This document shows positions 54,291-64,000 of a stretch of 64,000 nt of DNA, one piece after another. The position numbers and the translations under genes are program-made. The stretch is from Haliclystus octoradiatus. Lineage: Eukaryota > Cnidaria > Staurozoa > Stauromedusae > Haliclystidae. Every line of letters starts with the position of its first letter. Within the stretch, counting starts at the first letter, position 1. Location: positions 11,969,178 to 12,033,177 of the forward strand of contig OU744454.1 in NCBI GenBank assembly GCA_916610825.1, given 5' to 3'. The notes beneath the pieces are model-generated. The model did no database searches. It worked only from the letters and a program-made list of their open reading frames with translations, and was not told where the DNA came from.

Positions 54291-55720
54291 TTTGTTATCA
54301 AATGCTTTAAGAAGTAGCTAAACACGAAATGCAATCTCCCTGTATATACAGATAAACCAAGTGTCACAGAGTAAATTGTTGAAAGAAAAGAATAACGAAA
54401 AATGTTAAGCTTGCCTCTTTCACATCCATATTTTAGAGCTGCTTTTTGCTTTTCCAAGCTCCTTGGAAGTTCTCGTTGCAGGCACTCTCTTTTCTGCCAT
54501 ATGAATTACATTGATAAGTGAATTAATGCAAACATAAGCATTGCTATGATATAAAAATGATTGAGAGCGATAAACTAAAATCCACTCTCGTGGAGATTTC
54601 AAAACGGAGTCAAATGTAATCTATAAAATAATAGGCAATGTACAGGGGAAAGAGGAAGTTGCCAGGGGGGACTTCCATACATTGGCTTTACGGGGACGAG
54701 CCATTTTTAGGGGGTGCCTTTTTCCAAATTCTTGTGAAATTTTAGGGTGTCAAGTTGGAGATTTTCGAAATTTTTAGAACTTTTCCTTTGTTTTACTCGT
54801 AAAAACATGAAATTTTAGGATCTCCGTCTTCACTTGCAGTGTAATTTAGTTTTTTTCTCGATCTTTGAAAATGGCACCCCCTCGTCTAGAAAATATCGAT
54901 GTACTTCCCCCCCCCCCCCTTAGGAAGTTGATATTACTGTAGTCTAATTATGCTAATACGCATTAATATTATAGCGGCATGAACAATATGATTGATTTGC
55001 CAGGTAAACTAGATTACATTATATTACTCAAGTGTCATGCAGTCGGATTATAATTCAACTTGCTTGAAGAGAATTACTTGAATTACTCATCATCATTACT
55101 CATTTGTAGAACATGCATTTACTAAATTTAAATTGCGGCTCTCAATGCAATGATGTATCGACAAACTAAAGCACCTATTATTTATTACATATCACTCACG
55201 AGATGAGAATCAGGGGATACAATTCCCTTATTAGGATAACAATCCCCTTCGTCGGAAAGGACCATTTTTATTGGCTGGGAAGTTTTTGACACTTTTTCAA
55301 ATTTTTTGCTACATTTTCTGTAAGGAGCCCCTTGGTTGGGGGAGCTCTCTTATCGGGGATTCAATGTTTGTGCTGCCCCTGATTTATTACATAGATTATA
55401 TTTATTGTAAATATAGTAGGGCTTCAAGTAAAAATAATTGTCAGAGAATCAGATAGGGAATAGGGCATATTTTCTACTTGAAGTTTCATGCCAAGTCGAT
55501 CATCAGGCAATAATCTATTCAATGAAAACTACATTGCTTATATAGCTTCTGGATATATACATGCAAATAGAATGCTATTGTTTTGTTTTTGAGTTCATTT
55601 TTTTCATATCATTTCCATTTTTTATAACTTGTGGTTACATACAAGTCTGTGTATAGGCTTTGCGATAGACTCCCTCGATTTTTCAGCCTCGTATAAGTAA
55701 ACAGCATACCGTATTTCAAA
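54291..55720. other. Intergenic upstream of SMU1
   Basis: No gene. Contains a C13 run at 54907-54919 and, at 55474-55507, a degraded hammerhead-like motif. The promoter of SMU1 must lie in its last part, but no element stands out. Confidence 0.4.
55474..55507 (-). ncRNA. Degraded hammerhead-like motif (55.5 kb)
   Basis: The minus strand has an intact CTGATGA core (55506-55500), a GCATGAAACT block and an ACT/AGT helix III with loop TCA, all as in the 7- and 12.5-kb copies. Helices I and II no longer pair, so activity is unlikely. Confidence 0.4.
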
Positions 55721-55746
55721 ATGGCGCTGGAAGTTGAGTCTGCAGA
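55721..55746 (+). CDS. SMU1: SMU1 exon 1
   Basis: Start codon in AAAATGG context, encoding MALEVESA plus GA, donor GTGAGT. Only 26 coding bases; identified because GA joins C from exon 2 to give Asp followed by VIRL. Confidence 0.85.
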
Positions 55747-58700
55747 GTGAGTAGTTTCGATAAGTTTATTGTGATTAAATTTCCTGTGAAAATATCCATT
55801 CTGACGATAAAAATATCCTTAGTAAATAGGATGAACTAAATTTAATTTGATCATGTTGTTTAGTTATTATAATTGTCTGCACAGACAGAACCCGAGGCCC
55901 AACTAACTCAGTCATCATAACGTCACTTGATGGTAAACCAGGCCTAGTGAAAGTAAATTCAAGCGTAATAACGGTAGCGGGTAGCTGCTAGTCTAGCTCG
56001 AATCAGCTGCAGCACTAGACACTAGCATGTTCAAATGTTGTAAACTTTTAGGTTGGTCCGTTATCTAGCTGTAGGTTGTTTTATTTTTATAATAATTTCG
56101 AAGCTACTACTTTTATGAATCATTGAGTACATATTATAGGCATACATGATGATGATGGAATATTATTCGAATATATTTCTTAAATATCATTGCTTTTTGT
56201 TTTTTTGATTGTAATTTGCTCAAAAAAATAAATTGTATATTGTTCAATGCAGACCTTCCAAGTCTCACGGCTTTACCGTGAGTCTCACGCTTTTACACTG
56301 ACTCTCACGATTTCTCTCACTTTCTCACGGCAAAATCCAATCTTGAGAAAATGTCCCTACTTTCTGTGTATAAACTCTTTGATAATCTAATTAATGTTCA
56401 ACATCTTAATTTAGGCTATACTCTGTTGGATTATTCTATCTGTTGTTTCTGAACTGCTTTTATGTTTTTAAGTGTCAACATTATCCAAAATGTTGTTGTA
56501 AATTTTCGTTTCAAGCCATTCTGAATCCATGATGAAATGCATGCCCTCCAGCCCCTAGAATTGGGCCATCTCTTCGGGGCGGCCCCTATATTTTATCCCC
56601 AAAATATGGAATTTCAAAAATCTCATAATTTTTTCAAATCTCAAGTTGGAAGGTCTGTTCAATGGCCAGATTGAAATTATTGCAATTTGCGCGCCTGAGA
56701 ATTAATCAAGATCTCAGGCGCGCACAACAAACTTTTCAGTCTGGTTCAATGGCAAATTCCATGTTTAAATGGTAAATCGTTGGAAAAGGAAATATATTCA
56801 AATGCAGAGAGTTTAGTCTCTATTTAATCACTTTGTTATGAATGCACAAATATATCAGACATGTTTATTTACAGCACTCAAAACTTTTATCATTTATCTG
56901 CTCACAGAAATGGATGAGATTATTCATAAGGTGCAAATCATAATCCAAAGTTTTGATATTCTGTATTTGAATTGAGAAATATTGATAACAAACTACACTA
57001 TACTTTTGATTTTTCATCAATCATTTTACGTTAGAATTGAGCTTGTCGGTATATTCCTAAAAATTTACTAGCAGAAGGACCATGCATATTCTGAAATGTT
57101 TAACATGAATCACATTGAGAGTCCTTAGCAAAATCCCTATACTTCGAACATCAGATTTTTACTCCAATTTCGCACCACACAAAAAACACATTTTACTCCA
57201 CGCCAACAAATAGTTGACAATTATTCAAAAATTTCGAGATTTGACAATCTGTGCTCCAAATTTTCGAAAAGTCAGCTACATTTTACGCAAGATATATCTG
57301 ATGTAACATACATGAAATCCACTATGGTCTAGAATGTATCAATCTTGAATGGAATGAGAAACATTAACACACATTTATTGATAACTGCGATGTTTCACAG
57401 TTTAATATTTTACTGCTTGAATTTTTTGACGCTTTGGTCGCAATCTTTCCATTTTTGAACATCTGAGAAAATCGTTTCTGTTGTTGACTTTTTAAAGATC
57501 ACATTGATAATAGACTGAAAGCCGCTGCAGATCTAAAGAGGCATTATTCTCTTAGCAACTTGAAATTCACCGTCTAAAAACTGTGTTCATTAAAGGGTTA
57601 CCACATACTTGCCATGTTTGTATTCATATTTACTAAACGAGAAAATGATGGGAGACACGAGTGAAGCGCTAAAAAATCACGAGCTCCGAGCGAGTTACTG
57701 TCAGATCGCTCAGATTAATTCATGTGTTTCGTGTTAGGCTATTGTCATGTATTGTGCAATATGTGTGTTTTACCTTTGTATTGTATTATTCAACATACGG
57801 AGATCTTGTATTTTTATTTAAACTTGAACATTTCTGTTCGAAGTTTTGCTGGTCTCTCCCAGGCTGTCACAAAGTGCGGGATCCAGGGAGGACAGCGGGA
57901 AAGGTTTTCAATTAGTTTTTTTTTGTGTTTTCTTATTTAAAATTATAATTTTTGGAGTTCATGCCATCATGCTTCAAAGTAAGTCAAATTTTGATACCAT
58001 TTCTCAAGATTTTCGAAGCATTTTAAATTTTATCCGGTTTTCAATTTGGAAGCGTGGTTCCCGGAGAACTAAAACCTTTGTGACACCCTGGTCTCTCCTA
58101 ATCAAAGAATTCTTCACATATCAATATGCCACATGGCTTATAATTAAGAATGTAATATATCTAGCAATCAAATTTTCTTTTCAGCTGTATCTTGTAACTA
58201 ACTCTATCAAATTTTGTTGAAATGTGGTATATAAGCAAAAGTAGCTGAGTTATCTGCAACTCAAACTTTCGATGAAAGATATGAAAATTGGCAATAATGG
58301 ACTGAATGGCTGACGTTTGATTAAACACATCAAAAATTGTGATAATAAACGAGTTGATATTAACCATAAATGAAATAGTTGAAGTTGATAGAACTGGTTC
58401 TGAACATCAATGATAGTAAGCGGGTTGTGATATAAAAATTATTGATATTGACGGGGTGACTGACACTGTAATTCAAGCTTCAACAATTTCTGAGAGGGTG
58501 AAGGTCGAATGGTGTGATTTGTCGTGGAATGACCCATCAAATCATACCATTAATGCATGTTACTTCTTTATTTAGCGTGGACTGATTAGGGAGGATTAGT
58601 TCAGATGGCAGAGCAACTGAACTTCAGATTGGATCATATCTGATCGATTGTGGTTCAAATCCTTTCCTAAGGTCAAATCAGCCTTGACTTTATCTAAAAC

Positions 58701-61700
58701 ATCAAATGAGTACCATCTGAGAATGGCGTATGGAGTGATCCAGAGGGAACTGCATTGTGGGTAGCTGCAGCGCATCATTGCGCATTGACAATCGAGACCT
58801 ATCTGCCATGAAATCTGTTGAAATTGATCTGCAGTGTCGCGGCTGAGATCAATAAAGAGCCTTTTAAATCATTGCTCTTAGAGAAAAGAGCCACTCCTCT
58901 AGAAATAGAGGAGTGGTACGGGTGCCTGCGGTAGGGTGGTACCGTTACATTAATTTTTTTCTATTTAGCGTGATACGGCTCATCCAACAGTATCTAAAGG
59001 AAAACAATCTTCAGCGCACTTTAACAACATTACAGGTCAGTGGTACTAGCAATTGCAAGTATAGTCAAACTCAAGGTGCCTTATGGTCGCTAACAAGGAG
59101 TGGTCGCTGAATAAGAACAATGGAAATATAGAACAATAGGTGGAAACAATAGAAAATTAATCTCCGACGGCCGACTAATTAATCTGAAAATAGTTCATCG
59201 GGATGTTATGTTATTTCAATGTTTTAAACATTTTATTTGTTCACCAAAAATGTTCTCATAGTTTTCATGTGAATATACAGTATAATATTTTCTGGTAGTG
59301 AATTGAATTACCAAATGCCAACTTTCTTGTACTTTTTGAAGCATTTTTGTAAATATTTTCTATAAATAACCCCTATGTCAGGAAAATCCTGATACAGTCA
59401 AACCTGTTATAACTATCAACTCTATAAAGGTTATAACTCTTGCTATGTCTAAATAAGTATATTTTCTATTGAATCAACCCTGCATATAAAGGTTATTGAT
59501 ACAGAAAACCATTAAAAAGATATCCGATGAAGAAGAATGACTCGATAATTTTCAATAATTTTTTAAAAACATTTCAAAGAATATCAAAAACAATGAATGT
59601 AAATTATAATATTAACTATATTAAACTATAACCGGTAGCTCCAATGTCTAACTACGAAAAATACTCAATCAATAACTTTCTGCCACTCCTTAATGGTAAC
59701 ATCACGTGACATAATTAATACTAGTGACTAATATCAGTTCTGGATTCGGATTACGATCTGATCATCAGATTATATTTTCACTTAAGATTTAAGATTAAAA
59801 TTCAAGATTAAAGTTTGCAATAATATAGTAAGAATAATATATTTAAAATACAAAATCCCTTTTTAACAAACGTCACCTGTGGTCAATTTGTGGTCTATAG
59901 TGGTCAATTTGTGGTCTATAGTGGTCAATTTGTCTACCTCTGATAAGTGGCTGTTATATACAGGTTTCACTGTACTACCAATGAGACTTACTTATTTTTT
60001 CTGAAATTTGTTACTTTTGAAATAGGAAGAAACGACAATAACATTGAATACAGTTAATAGTATTGAAAGCTTTGTATCAGATATCAATAATGGACATTGG
60101 GATGTAGTTTTACAAGTTATTCAATCTTTGAAATTGCCTGATAAAACTTTAATCGATCTATATGAACAGGTAAGAAAGCCTACGTTAAGGCAAAAATTTC
60201 ACAGTCATGTGATTAATTTACTTTTACAGCTATATCTCAATAGTTTGTGGAATTATTTTGTATTTACATTATTTAATTTATTGAGTTATGAAGAATTGTG
60301 ACATGTTGCTGTGCCTTGATGATCAAGACAAACAAAAGGGCGACAATAAAATTACCGTAGAAGCATGGTACATTTACTTTCGTAGAGCAAGGCAATTCTC
60401 TTTCACTGCATTATTATACAGTCAATATCGCATAATACGTTATCGTACAATACGTTTTATCGTGTAATACATTAAATTATTTTTGTCCTGGCCAAATTAT
60501 TATTGAATAATACGTTATCACGTATTGCATTTATCGCACAATACGTTCCAGATAGTTTATTCCAAGAAGTTTTTTATCATTTAGTGCGTTATTATTGTAC
60601 TCTGATTCTTTGTTTGTATGAGGTAATAACACGTTGCTGTGCCTTGATGATCAAGACAAACAATTTAAGGGCGACAATAAAATTACCGTAGAAGCATGGT
60701 ACATTCACTTTCGTAGAGCACAGGCGATTCTCTTTAGCTGCATTATTATACAGTCAATATCGCATAATACGTTATCGTACAATACGTTTTATCGTGTAAT
60801 ACATTAAATTATTTTTGTCCTGGCCAAATTATTATTGAATAATACGTTATCACGTATTGCATTTATCGCACAATACGTTCCAGATAGTTTATTCCAAGAA
60901 GTTTTTTATCATTTAGTGCGTTATTATTGTACTCTGATTCTTTGTTTGTATGAGGTAATAACACGTTGCTGTGCCTTGATGATCAAGACAAACAATTTAA
61001 GGGCGACAATAAAATTACCGTAGAAGCATGGTACATTCACTTTCGTAGAGCACAGGCGATTCTCTTTAGCTGCATTATTATACAGTCAATATCGCATAAT
61101 ACGTTATCGTACAATACGTTTTATTGTGTAATACGTTAAATTATTTTTGTCCTGGCCAAAATGCGGTCAATGTCAACAAATTATTATTGAATAATACGTT
61201 ATCACGTATTGCATTTATCGCACAATACGTTCCAGATAGTTTATTCCAAGAAGTTTTTTATCATTTAGTGCGTTATTATTGTACTCTGATTCTTTGTTTG
61301 TATGAGGTAATAACACGTTGCTGTGCCTTGATGATCAAGACAAACAATTTAAGGGCGACAATAAAATTACCGTAGAAGCATGGTACATTCACTTTCGTAG
61401 AGCACAGACGATTCTCTTTGTTTGTATGAGGTAATAATAAGCTATATAAAATATAAAGTCAAAATGAGACATTTATGTTTGACTTTATCTTTTCTATATT
61501 ATTTAAAGCTCTGCTGTATAGTATTGCGCCCTATGTTCAATCAGCAAGACAACTTACAGCACATTATACAGGTTTATGATTATAATTATGTTGATTGTGT
61601 ATTTGTCACGCGATATAAAACTCAACTATGTAATGTATAGGATATTCTTCTTTGACTAAATTCCAAGATGTAAAACTGATGTTTTGATTTTTTTATTGTA

Positions 61701-63910
61701 TTTCTATATCAGATTGTTGTTGAATTGATTGAGCTGCGTGAATTGGGTGCAGCAAGGTCTCTTTTACGTCAGACAGACCCAATGATCATGCTGAAACAAC
61801 AACAGGCTGATCGTTATCTTCGACTTGAAAATTTGCTTTCCCGTTCTTATTTTGATCCACGAGAGGTAAGCTGTATTATGGAGTTTAAACTTGTTTAGTG
61901 AGAGTCTTCATTTTGGCAGATTTAACAATAAATATCAAAGCATAGATGTTTCTATTTTTATTTGACAACATTTTGGGGTCATCAGGCCCCATTCTCAAGT
62001 CTTGAATTTATTGAAAAGATGAGGTATATATATGTATATATAAATAGTAGATCAAAGATCACGAGTTTATTCCGTTACTCTGAGTTTCGCGTAAAGACAC
62101 TCTTCAGACGATTTTGTTGAATGAAAAATCATTAAGTCATGTATATACTTGAGCACACCGTAATGATTTTTCATTTAATAAAACCGTCTGAAGAGCGTCT
62201 TTACGCGAAACTCAGAGTAACGGAATAAACTCGTGATCTTTGATCAACTATTTATATTGTTCTGCTTTTAGCATTGAGCACTCAAATTGTTGTTTTGCCC
62301 ACACAATTACTATATATATATATATACAGTCAAACTCGGTTAATATCCCCTCTTTTAATGTCCCACCTTGCTTAATATCCCCACAAAAAACTGATTACTA
62401 GTTTCAATTCTCCATACCAACTCTCATATTCCTACCTCGCTTAATATCCCACCTTGCTTAATGTCCCGCTTTTCATCTGTACCAGAGGGGGGATGTTAAG
62501 CAAGTTCGACTGTATATATAAACATGTATTTGTTGTTATCTATTCCAATATTTTCTATAATTTGTAATCAATGCATGAGTTATTTTTATGTAATATATAT
62601 ATAGGCCTACCTCTATTTTTCAATAATTGTAAGAATTGAGAATGAGCCCTTATGACCCCGAAATGTTGTCAAATGGAAATTAAAACATCTACGCTTTGAT
62701 ATTTAAGCTTGTTTACCAGCAAAACATTCAAAGCGTGAGAAAGAGCATTATAATGTTCACATGAACTATGACTGATTGGGAAAATAATCGAAAGGAAAGA
62801 CGTAGCAAAATAAGGTCACTCTAAAGTCTGGCTAAAAGATCACTCCTCCTACATCCTGAAACATTTCTCAGCTTATTCATTCAGATTTTTGTTCATGTTT
62901 CTTTCCTATAAATATATCACTTGCCATTGTGACACTTCAACAAACATTTCCATTTAAATTTGCTGTATCCTTCCGCAAACTAGGAAGACAATAGACCTAT
63001 CCCCATTATTTTGTAACCCGGACATCTGGCTCCAATATTCTAATACCTATCAACTATAGCCTATCATTAGGCTAGAGGTTTTATTTTTTTTCTTGGCTCG
63101 ATTTGGTCAAAATATCCTATTGATGGCAGTTTACACCAACAAGGAGATTCCAGACAGAAATTTAAATTACTTGATTATAATTTTCAGTCTCGAATACATC
63201 ATACATAAGTATAATGTAATAAATTATAGTTTCAAATGGTTTTCCCACTTCCATATTTACTATTAAAACAATTTAAGTTAGCTTTTTCCTGAAAGTTTTG
63301 TCCAATTCTGAAAAATTTCAATACCCATTAGGGGTTTAGCTCATCCACCAGTTGTTAGAATTGTCACATCCCACCATACCTTGATGCATTAAAATTGCTT
63401 AAAATTGATTGGCATTAGTTCATTGTCAACATTGATCACATCGCTCTTTGCAAGTTACACATGCGTATAACAATCATTGCCTAACTTTGAGTTTGTTGAG
63501 AAATGGAATTAAATCCATAAATTGAAATAAATATTTCTTTGAAGCGGAGTCAAACTGGAACATTCAATGTACATAGTCTCTGTTGTAGCTACTGTGCCAC
63601 AGTCGGTGAGAGCTTAGGTTACAAATCAGTAGATAAATAGGCTGTATCGCGTGGTATTGACCCTAACCTCTTAACGGGTTCCTATGGGTGAGGAAACATG
63701 TGGTTGAATTTTAGTCCCAATGAACTAGCGTGTGACGTCAGAAAGTATTGATGTTGACTATGAAGTAATATTGACCCCTGAATCCTGAAATGATATTAAA
63801 CTATCCCATTCACAATTATAAACTTATTGCATTTTCATTAATTTGTTAACTCAATTAGGCTTATGCTGATGGTAGCAGTAAAGAGAAGCGCCGTGCTGCA
63901 ATTGCACAAG
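55721..63910 (+). CDS. SMU1: SMU1, N-terminal half (LisH-CTLH); gene continues past the window
   Basis: Five exons: 55721-55746, 58969-59035, 60026-60169, 61713-61865 and 63859-63910, all GT-AG. They encode 147 residues and one further base. The protein begins MALEVESAD, then [18 protein letters not shown] (LisH, about 9-31), [19 protein letters not shown] and [15 protein letters not shown] (CTLH, about 40-92), [27 protein letters not shown] and [14 protein letters not shown]. These match the very conserved start of animal SMU1, a WD40 protein of the precatalytic spliceosome that works with RED/IK in splicing. The C-terminal WD40 repeats would follow outside the window. No lesions; certainly a live host gene. 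Introns 1, 2, 3 and 4 are 3.2, 1.0, 1.5 and 2.0 kb. Confidence 0.95.
56250..56657. mobile_element. hAT-like MITE, 408 bp (SMU1 intron 1)
   Basis: Inverted ends CAGACCTTCCAA and TTGGAAGGTCTG with TTCAATG duplicated on each side (56243-56249 and 56658-56664). The interior has runs of CTCACGG-like words and no coding capacity. Confidence 0.75.
56667..56743. mobile_element. 77-bp miniature hairpin element abutting the previous MITE
   Basis: Ends CAGATTGAAA and TTTTCAGTCTG, with an inner 13-bp hairpin TGCGCGCCTGAGA/TCTCAGGCGCGCA. Flanked on both sides by the direct repeat GTTCAATGGC (56657-56666 and 56744-56753). Confidence 0.7.
57860..58090. mobile_element. hAT-like MITE, 231 bp (SMU1 intron 1)
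   Basis: Ends CAGGCTGTCACAAAGTG and CTTTGTGACACCCTG. A perfect 8-bp duplication GTCTCTCC lies at 57852-57859 and 58091-58098. Same family as 47806-48092. Confidence 0.85.
58589..58866 (+). mobile_element. tRNA-derived SINE-like repeat (SMU1 intron 1)
   Basis: Head GGGAGGATTAGTTCAGATGG...AGAGC has an A box, and GTGGTTCAAATCC at 58651-58663 is a good B box. About 200 bp of unrelated body follows. Single copy in this window, so the family status is inferred. The head differs from the other SINE family here. Confidence 0.6.
58969..59035 (+). CDS. SMU1: SMU1 exon 2 (LisH)
   Basis: Acceptor CTATTTAG, donor GTCAGT. Encodes [19 protein letters not shown] plus TLQ, the dimerising LisH motif. Confidence 0.95.
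59395..59972. mobile_element. pogo/Tigger-like MITE, 578 bp (SMU1 intron 2)
   Basis: Ends CAGTCAAACCTGTTATAAC and, on the other strand, CAGTGAAACCTGTATATAAC, with TA on both sides (59393-59394 and 59973-59974). The right part contains a ~22-bp tandem repeat GTCAATTTGTGGTCTATAGTG. No transposase. Confidence 0.75.
60026..60169 (+). CDS. SMU1: SMU1 exon 3 (CTLH)
   Basis: Acceptor AAATAG, donor GTAAGA. 48 codons from [10 protein letters not shown] to TLIDLYEQ, in phase 0 at both ends. Confidence 0.95.
60305..61440. repeat. Tandem repeat of ~330 bp, 3.3 copies (SMU1 intron 3)
   Basis: Units start GTTGCTGTGCCTTGATGATC at 60305, 60633, 60965 and 61317, giving periods 328, 332 and 352; the last is longer by a ~20-bp insert (ATGCGGTCAATGTCAACAAA region). 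Each unit has a cluster of AATACGTT/ATACGTTATCG words. The copies are almost identical, so the array is young. The conserved 62-residue frame in each unit is just the repeat and has no protein-like features. Confidence 0.95.
61713..61865 (+). CDS. SMU1: SMU1 exon 4
   Basis: Acceptor ATATCAG, donor GTAAGC. 51 codons, [18 protein letters not shown] through RSYFDPRE, completing CTLH and the following helix. Confidence 0.95.
61926..62001 (-). repeat. Penelope-type terminal motif, left of an inverted pair
   Basis: The minus strand reads GAGAATGGGGCCTGATGACC, then CCAAAATGTTGTCAAAT and ATGCTTTGATATTTA. It is the inverted counterpart of 62634-62706. The CTGATGA...AAAA spacing resembles the stem-less hammerhead remnants at ends of Penelope-like elements. 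Confidence 0.6.
62072..62111 (-). ncRNA. Hammerhead ribozyme, type I, minus strand
   Basis: Minus strand: helix I TCGT (62111-62108), core CTGAAGA (62107-62101), helix II GTGT/ACGC with loop CTTT (62100-62089), GAAA (62088-62085), helix III ACT/AGT with loop CAG (62085-62077), cleavage nucleotide A62076, helix I ACGG (62075-62072). Core C3 U4 G5 A6 N7 G8 A9, G12 A13 A14 and A15.1-U16.1 all fit. Two wobble pairs (helix I end, helix II second pair) are the only weak points. Confidence 0.75.
62184..62223 (+). ncRNA. Hammerhead ribozyme, type I, plus strand
   Basis: Helix I CCGT (62184-62187) with ACGG (62220-62223), all Watson-Crick. Core CTGAAGA (62188-62194). Helix II GCGT/ACGC with loop CTTT (62195-62206), all Watson-Crick. 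GAAA (62207-62210). Helix III ACT/AGT with loop CAG (62210-62218). Cleavage expected after A62219. Every conserved hammerhead position is met. The three-pair helix III is the short form seen in Penelope-like elements and retrozymes, which may need a dimer for full activity. It is sense to SMU1 intron 4. Confidence 0.8.
62327..62512. mobile_element. pogo/Tigger-like MITE, 186 bp (SMU1 intron 4)
   Basis: Ends CAGTCAAACTCGGTTAATAT and, on the other strand, CAGTCGAACTTGCTTAACAT, flanked by TA (62325-62326 and 62513-62514). Internally it repeats CTTGCTTAATATCCC-like words. Confidence 0.8.
62634..62706 (+). repeat. Penelope-type terminal motif, right of an inverted pair
   Basis: ATTGAGAATGAGCCCTTATG, then ACCCCGAAATGTTGTCAAAT and ACGCTTTGATATTTA. 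Inverted counterpart of 61926-62001; here CTGATGA has become CTTATGA. Confidence 0.6.
62720..63858. other. SMU1 intron 4, distal part
   Basis: No element or exon recognised before exon 5. Confidence 0.4.
63859..63910 (+). CDS. SMU1: SMU1 exon 5
   Basis: Acceptor CAATTAG, donor GTAAAA. Encodes [17 protein letters not shown] plus the first base of the next codon. The following exon is outside the window. Confidence 0.95.
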
Positions 63911-64000
63911 GTAAAACTAAAATTTGCAGTAGGACAACACAATCAGAAAGGAATGATGACAATGATAACCCTATTCATTCTTTGTTTCATGACATGATGA

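Larger units (their letters stand above)
62036..62256. repeat. Palindrome with two divergent hammerhead ribozymes (SMU1 intron 4)
   Basis: Arms 62036-62135 and 62161-62256 are inverted copies with few mismatches around a 25-bp spacer. Each arm holds a complete hammerhead fold reading outward, minus strand on the left and plus strand on the right. Confidence 0.9.

Noticed and set aside
60503-61375. Three identical 62-residue frames ([15 protein letters not shown]...)
   Set aside because: They are the same tandem repeat read three times inside an intron; no start context, domain or codon bias supports a gene.
1-64000. CRISPR arrays, bacterial operons, rRNA genes or intact viral genes
   Set aside because: Spliced genes, SINE/LINE/LTR content and absence of regularly spaced short repeats exclude prokaryotic systems; all RT-like sequences belong to transposable elements.

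Overview
The window is AT-rich nuclear DNA from an invertebrate animal. It has spliced genes with GT-AG introns, long introns full of transposon debris, and no operons or bacterial features. The fibrinogen-related/PAN genes, the many Penelope-like fragments and the tRNA-derived SINEs would fit a tunicate or another marine invertebrate deuterostome. The species is an inference I cannot confirm from sequence alone.

Host genes. (1) A fibrinogen-related domain (FReD) gene on the minus strand: exons at 24929-24597, 24113-23993, 4414-4157 and 3972-3707, with a 19.6-kb intron 2. (2) Its paralog in the opposite orientation on the plus strand: exons at 31021-31353, 31446-31566, 36647-36904 and 37074-37348. 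Exons 1-3 have identical lengths in both. (3) A broken third copy of exon 1 plus upstream region lies between them (28660-29340). (4) The 5' half of SMU1, a spliceosome-associated LisH/CTLH protein, on the plus strand from 55721; its fifth exon ends at 63910 and the gene runs off the window.

Mobile DNA, left to right: decayed Ty3/Gypsy pol (1-1956); a 2.3-kb TTAA-flanked element holding a LINE piece (4590-6921); two palindromic elements with hammerhead-ribozyme folds (7.0 and 12.5 kb); a nearly full-length broken LINE (16.7-21.1 kb); Penelope-like pieces (27.6, 34.2-36.3 and 53.6-54.3 kb); a 991-bp TIR element (31.85-32.84 kb); a 6.35-kb DNA transposon with ~365-bp terminal inverted repeats and an XPG/FEN1-like domain, probably Academ-type (38.86-45.21 kb); a complete 4.4-kb Ty3/Gypsy element with 171-bp LTRs differing at one base (48402-52797); hAT-like and pogo-like MITEs and SINEs in the SMU1 introns; and a ~330-bp tandem repeat (60.3-61.4 kb).

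The most unusual signal is a set of hammerhead ribozyme folds arranged as divergent inverted pairs. The best pair is at 62072-62111 (-) and 62184-62223 (+) in SMU1 intron 4, where every core position matches the hammerhead consensus in both copies. A plus-strand SMU1 transcript would carry the plus-strand ribozyme next to an arm able to sequester it. Degraded relatives lie at 7.0, 12.5 and perhaps 55.5 kb.
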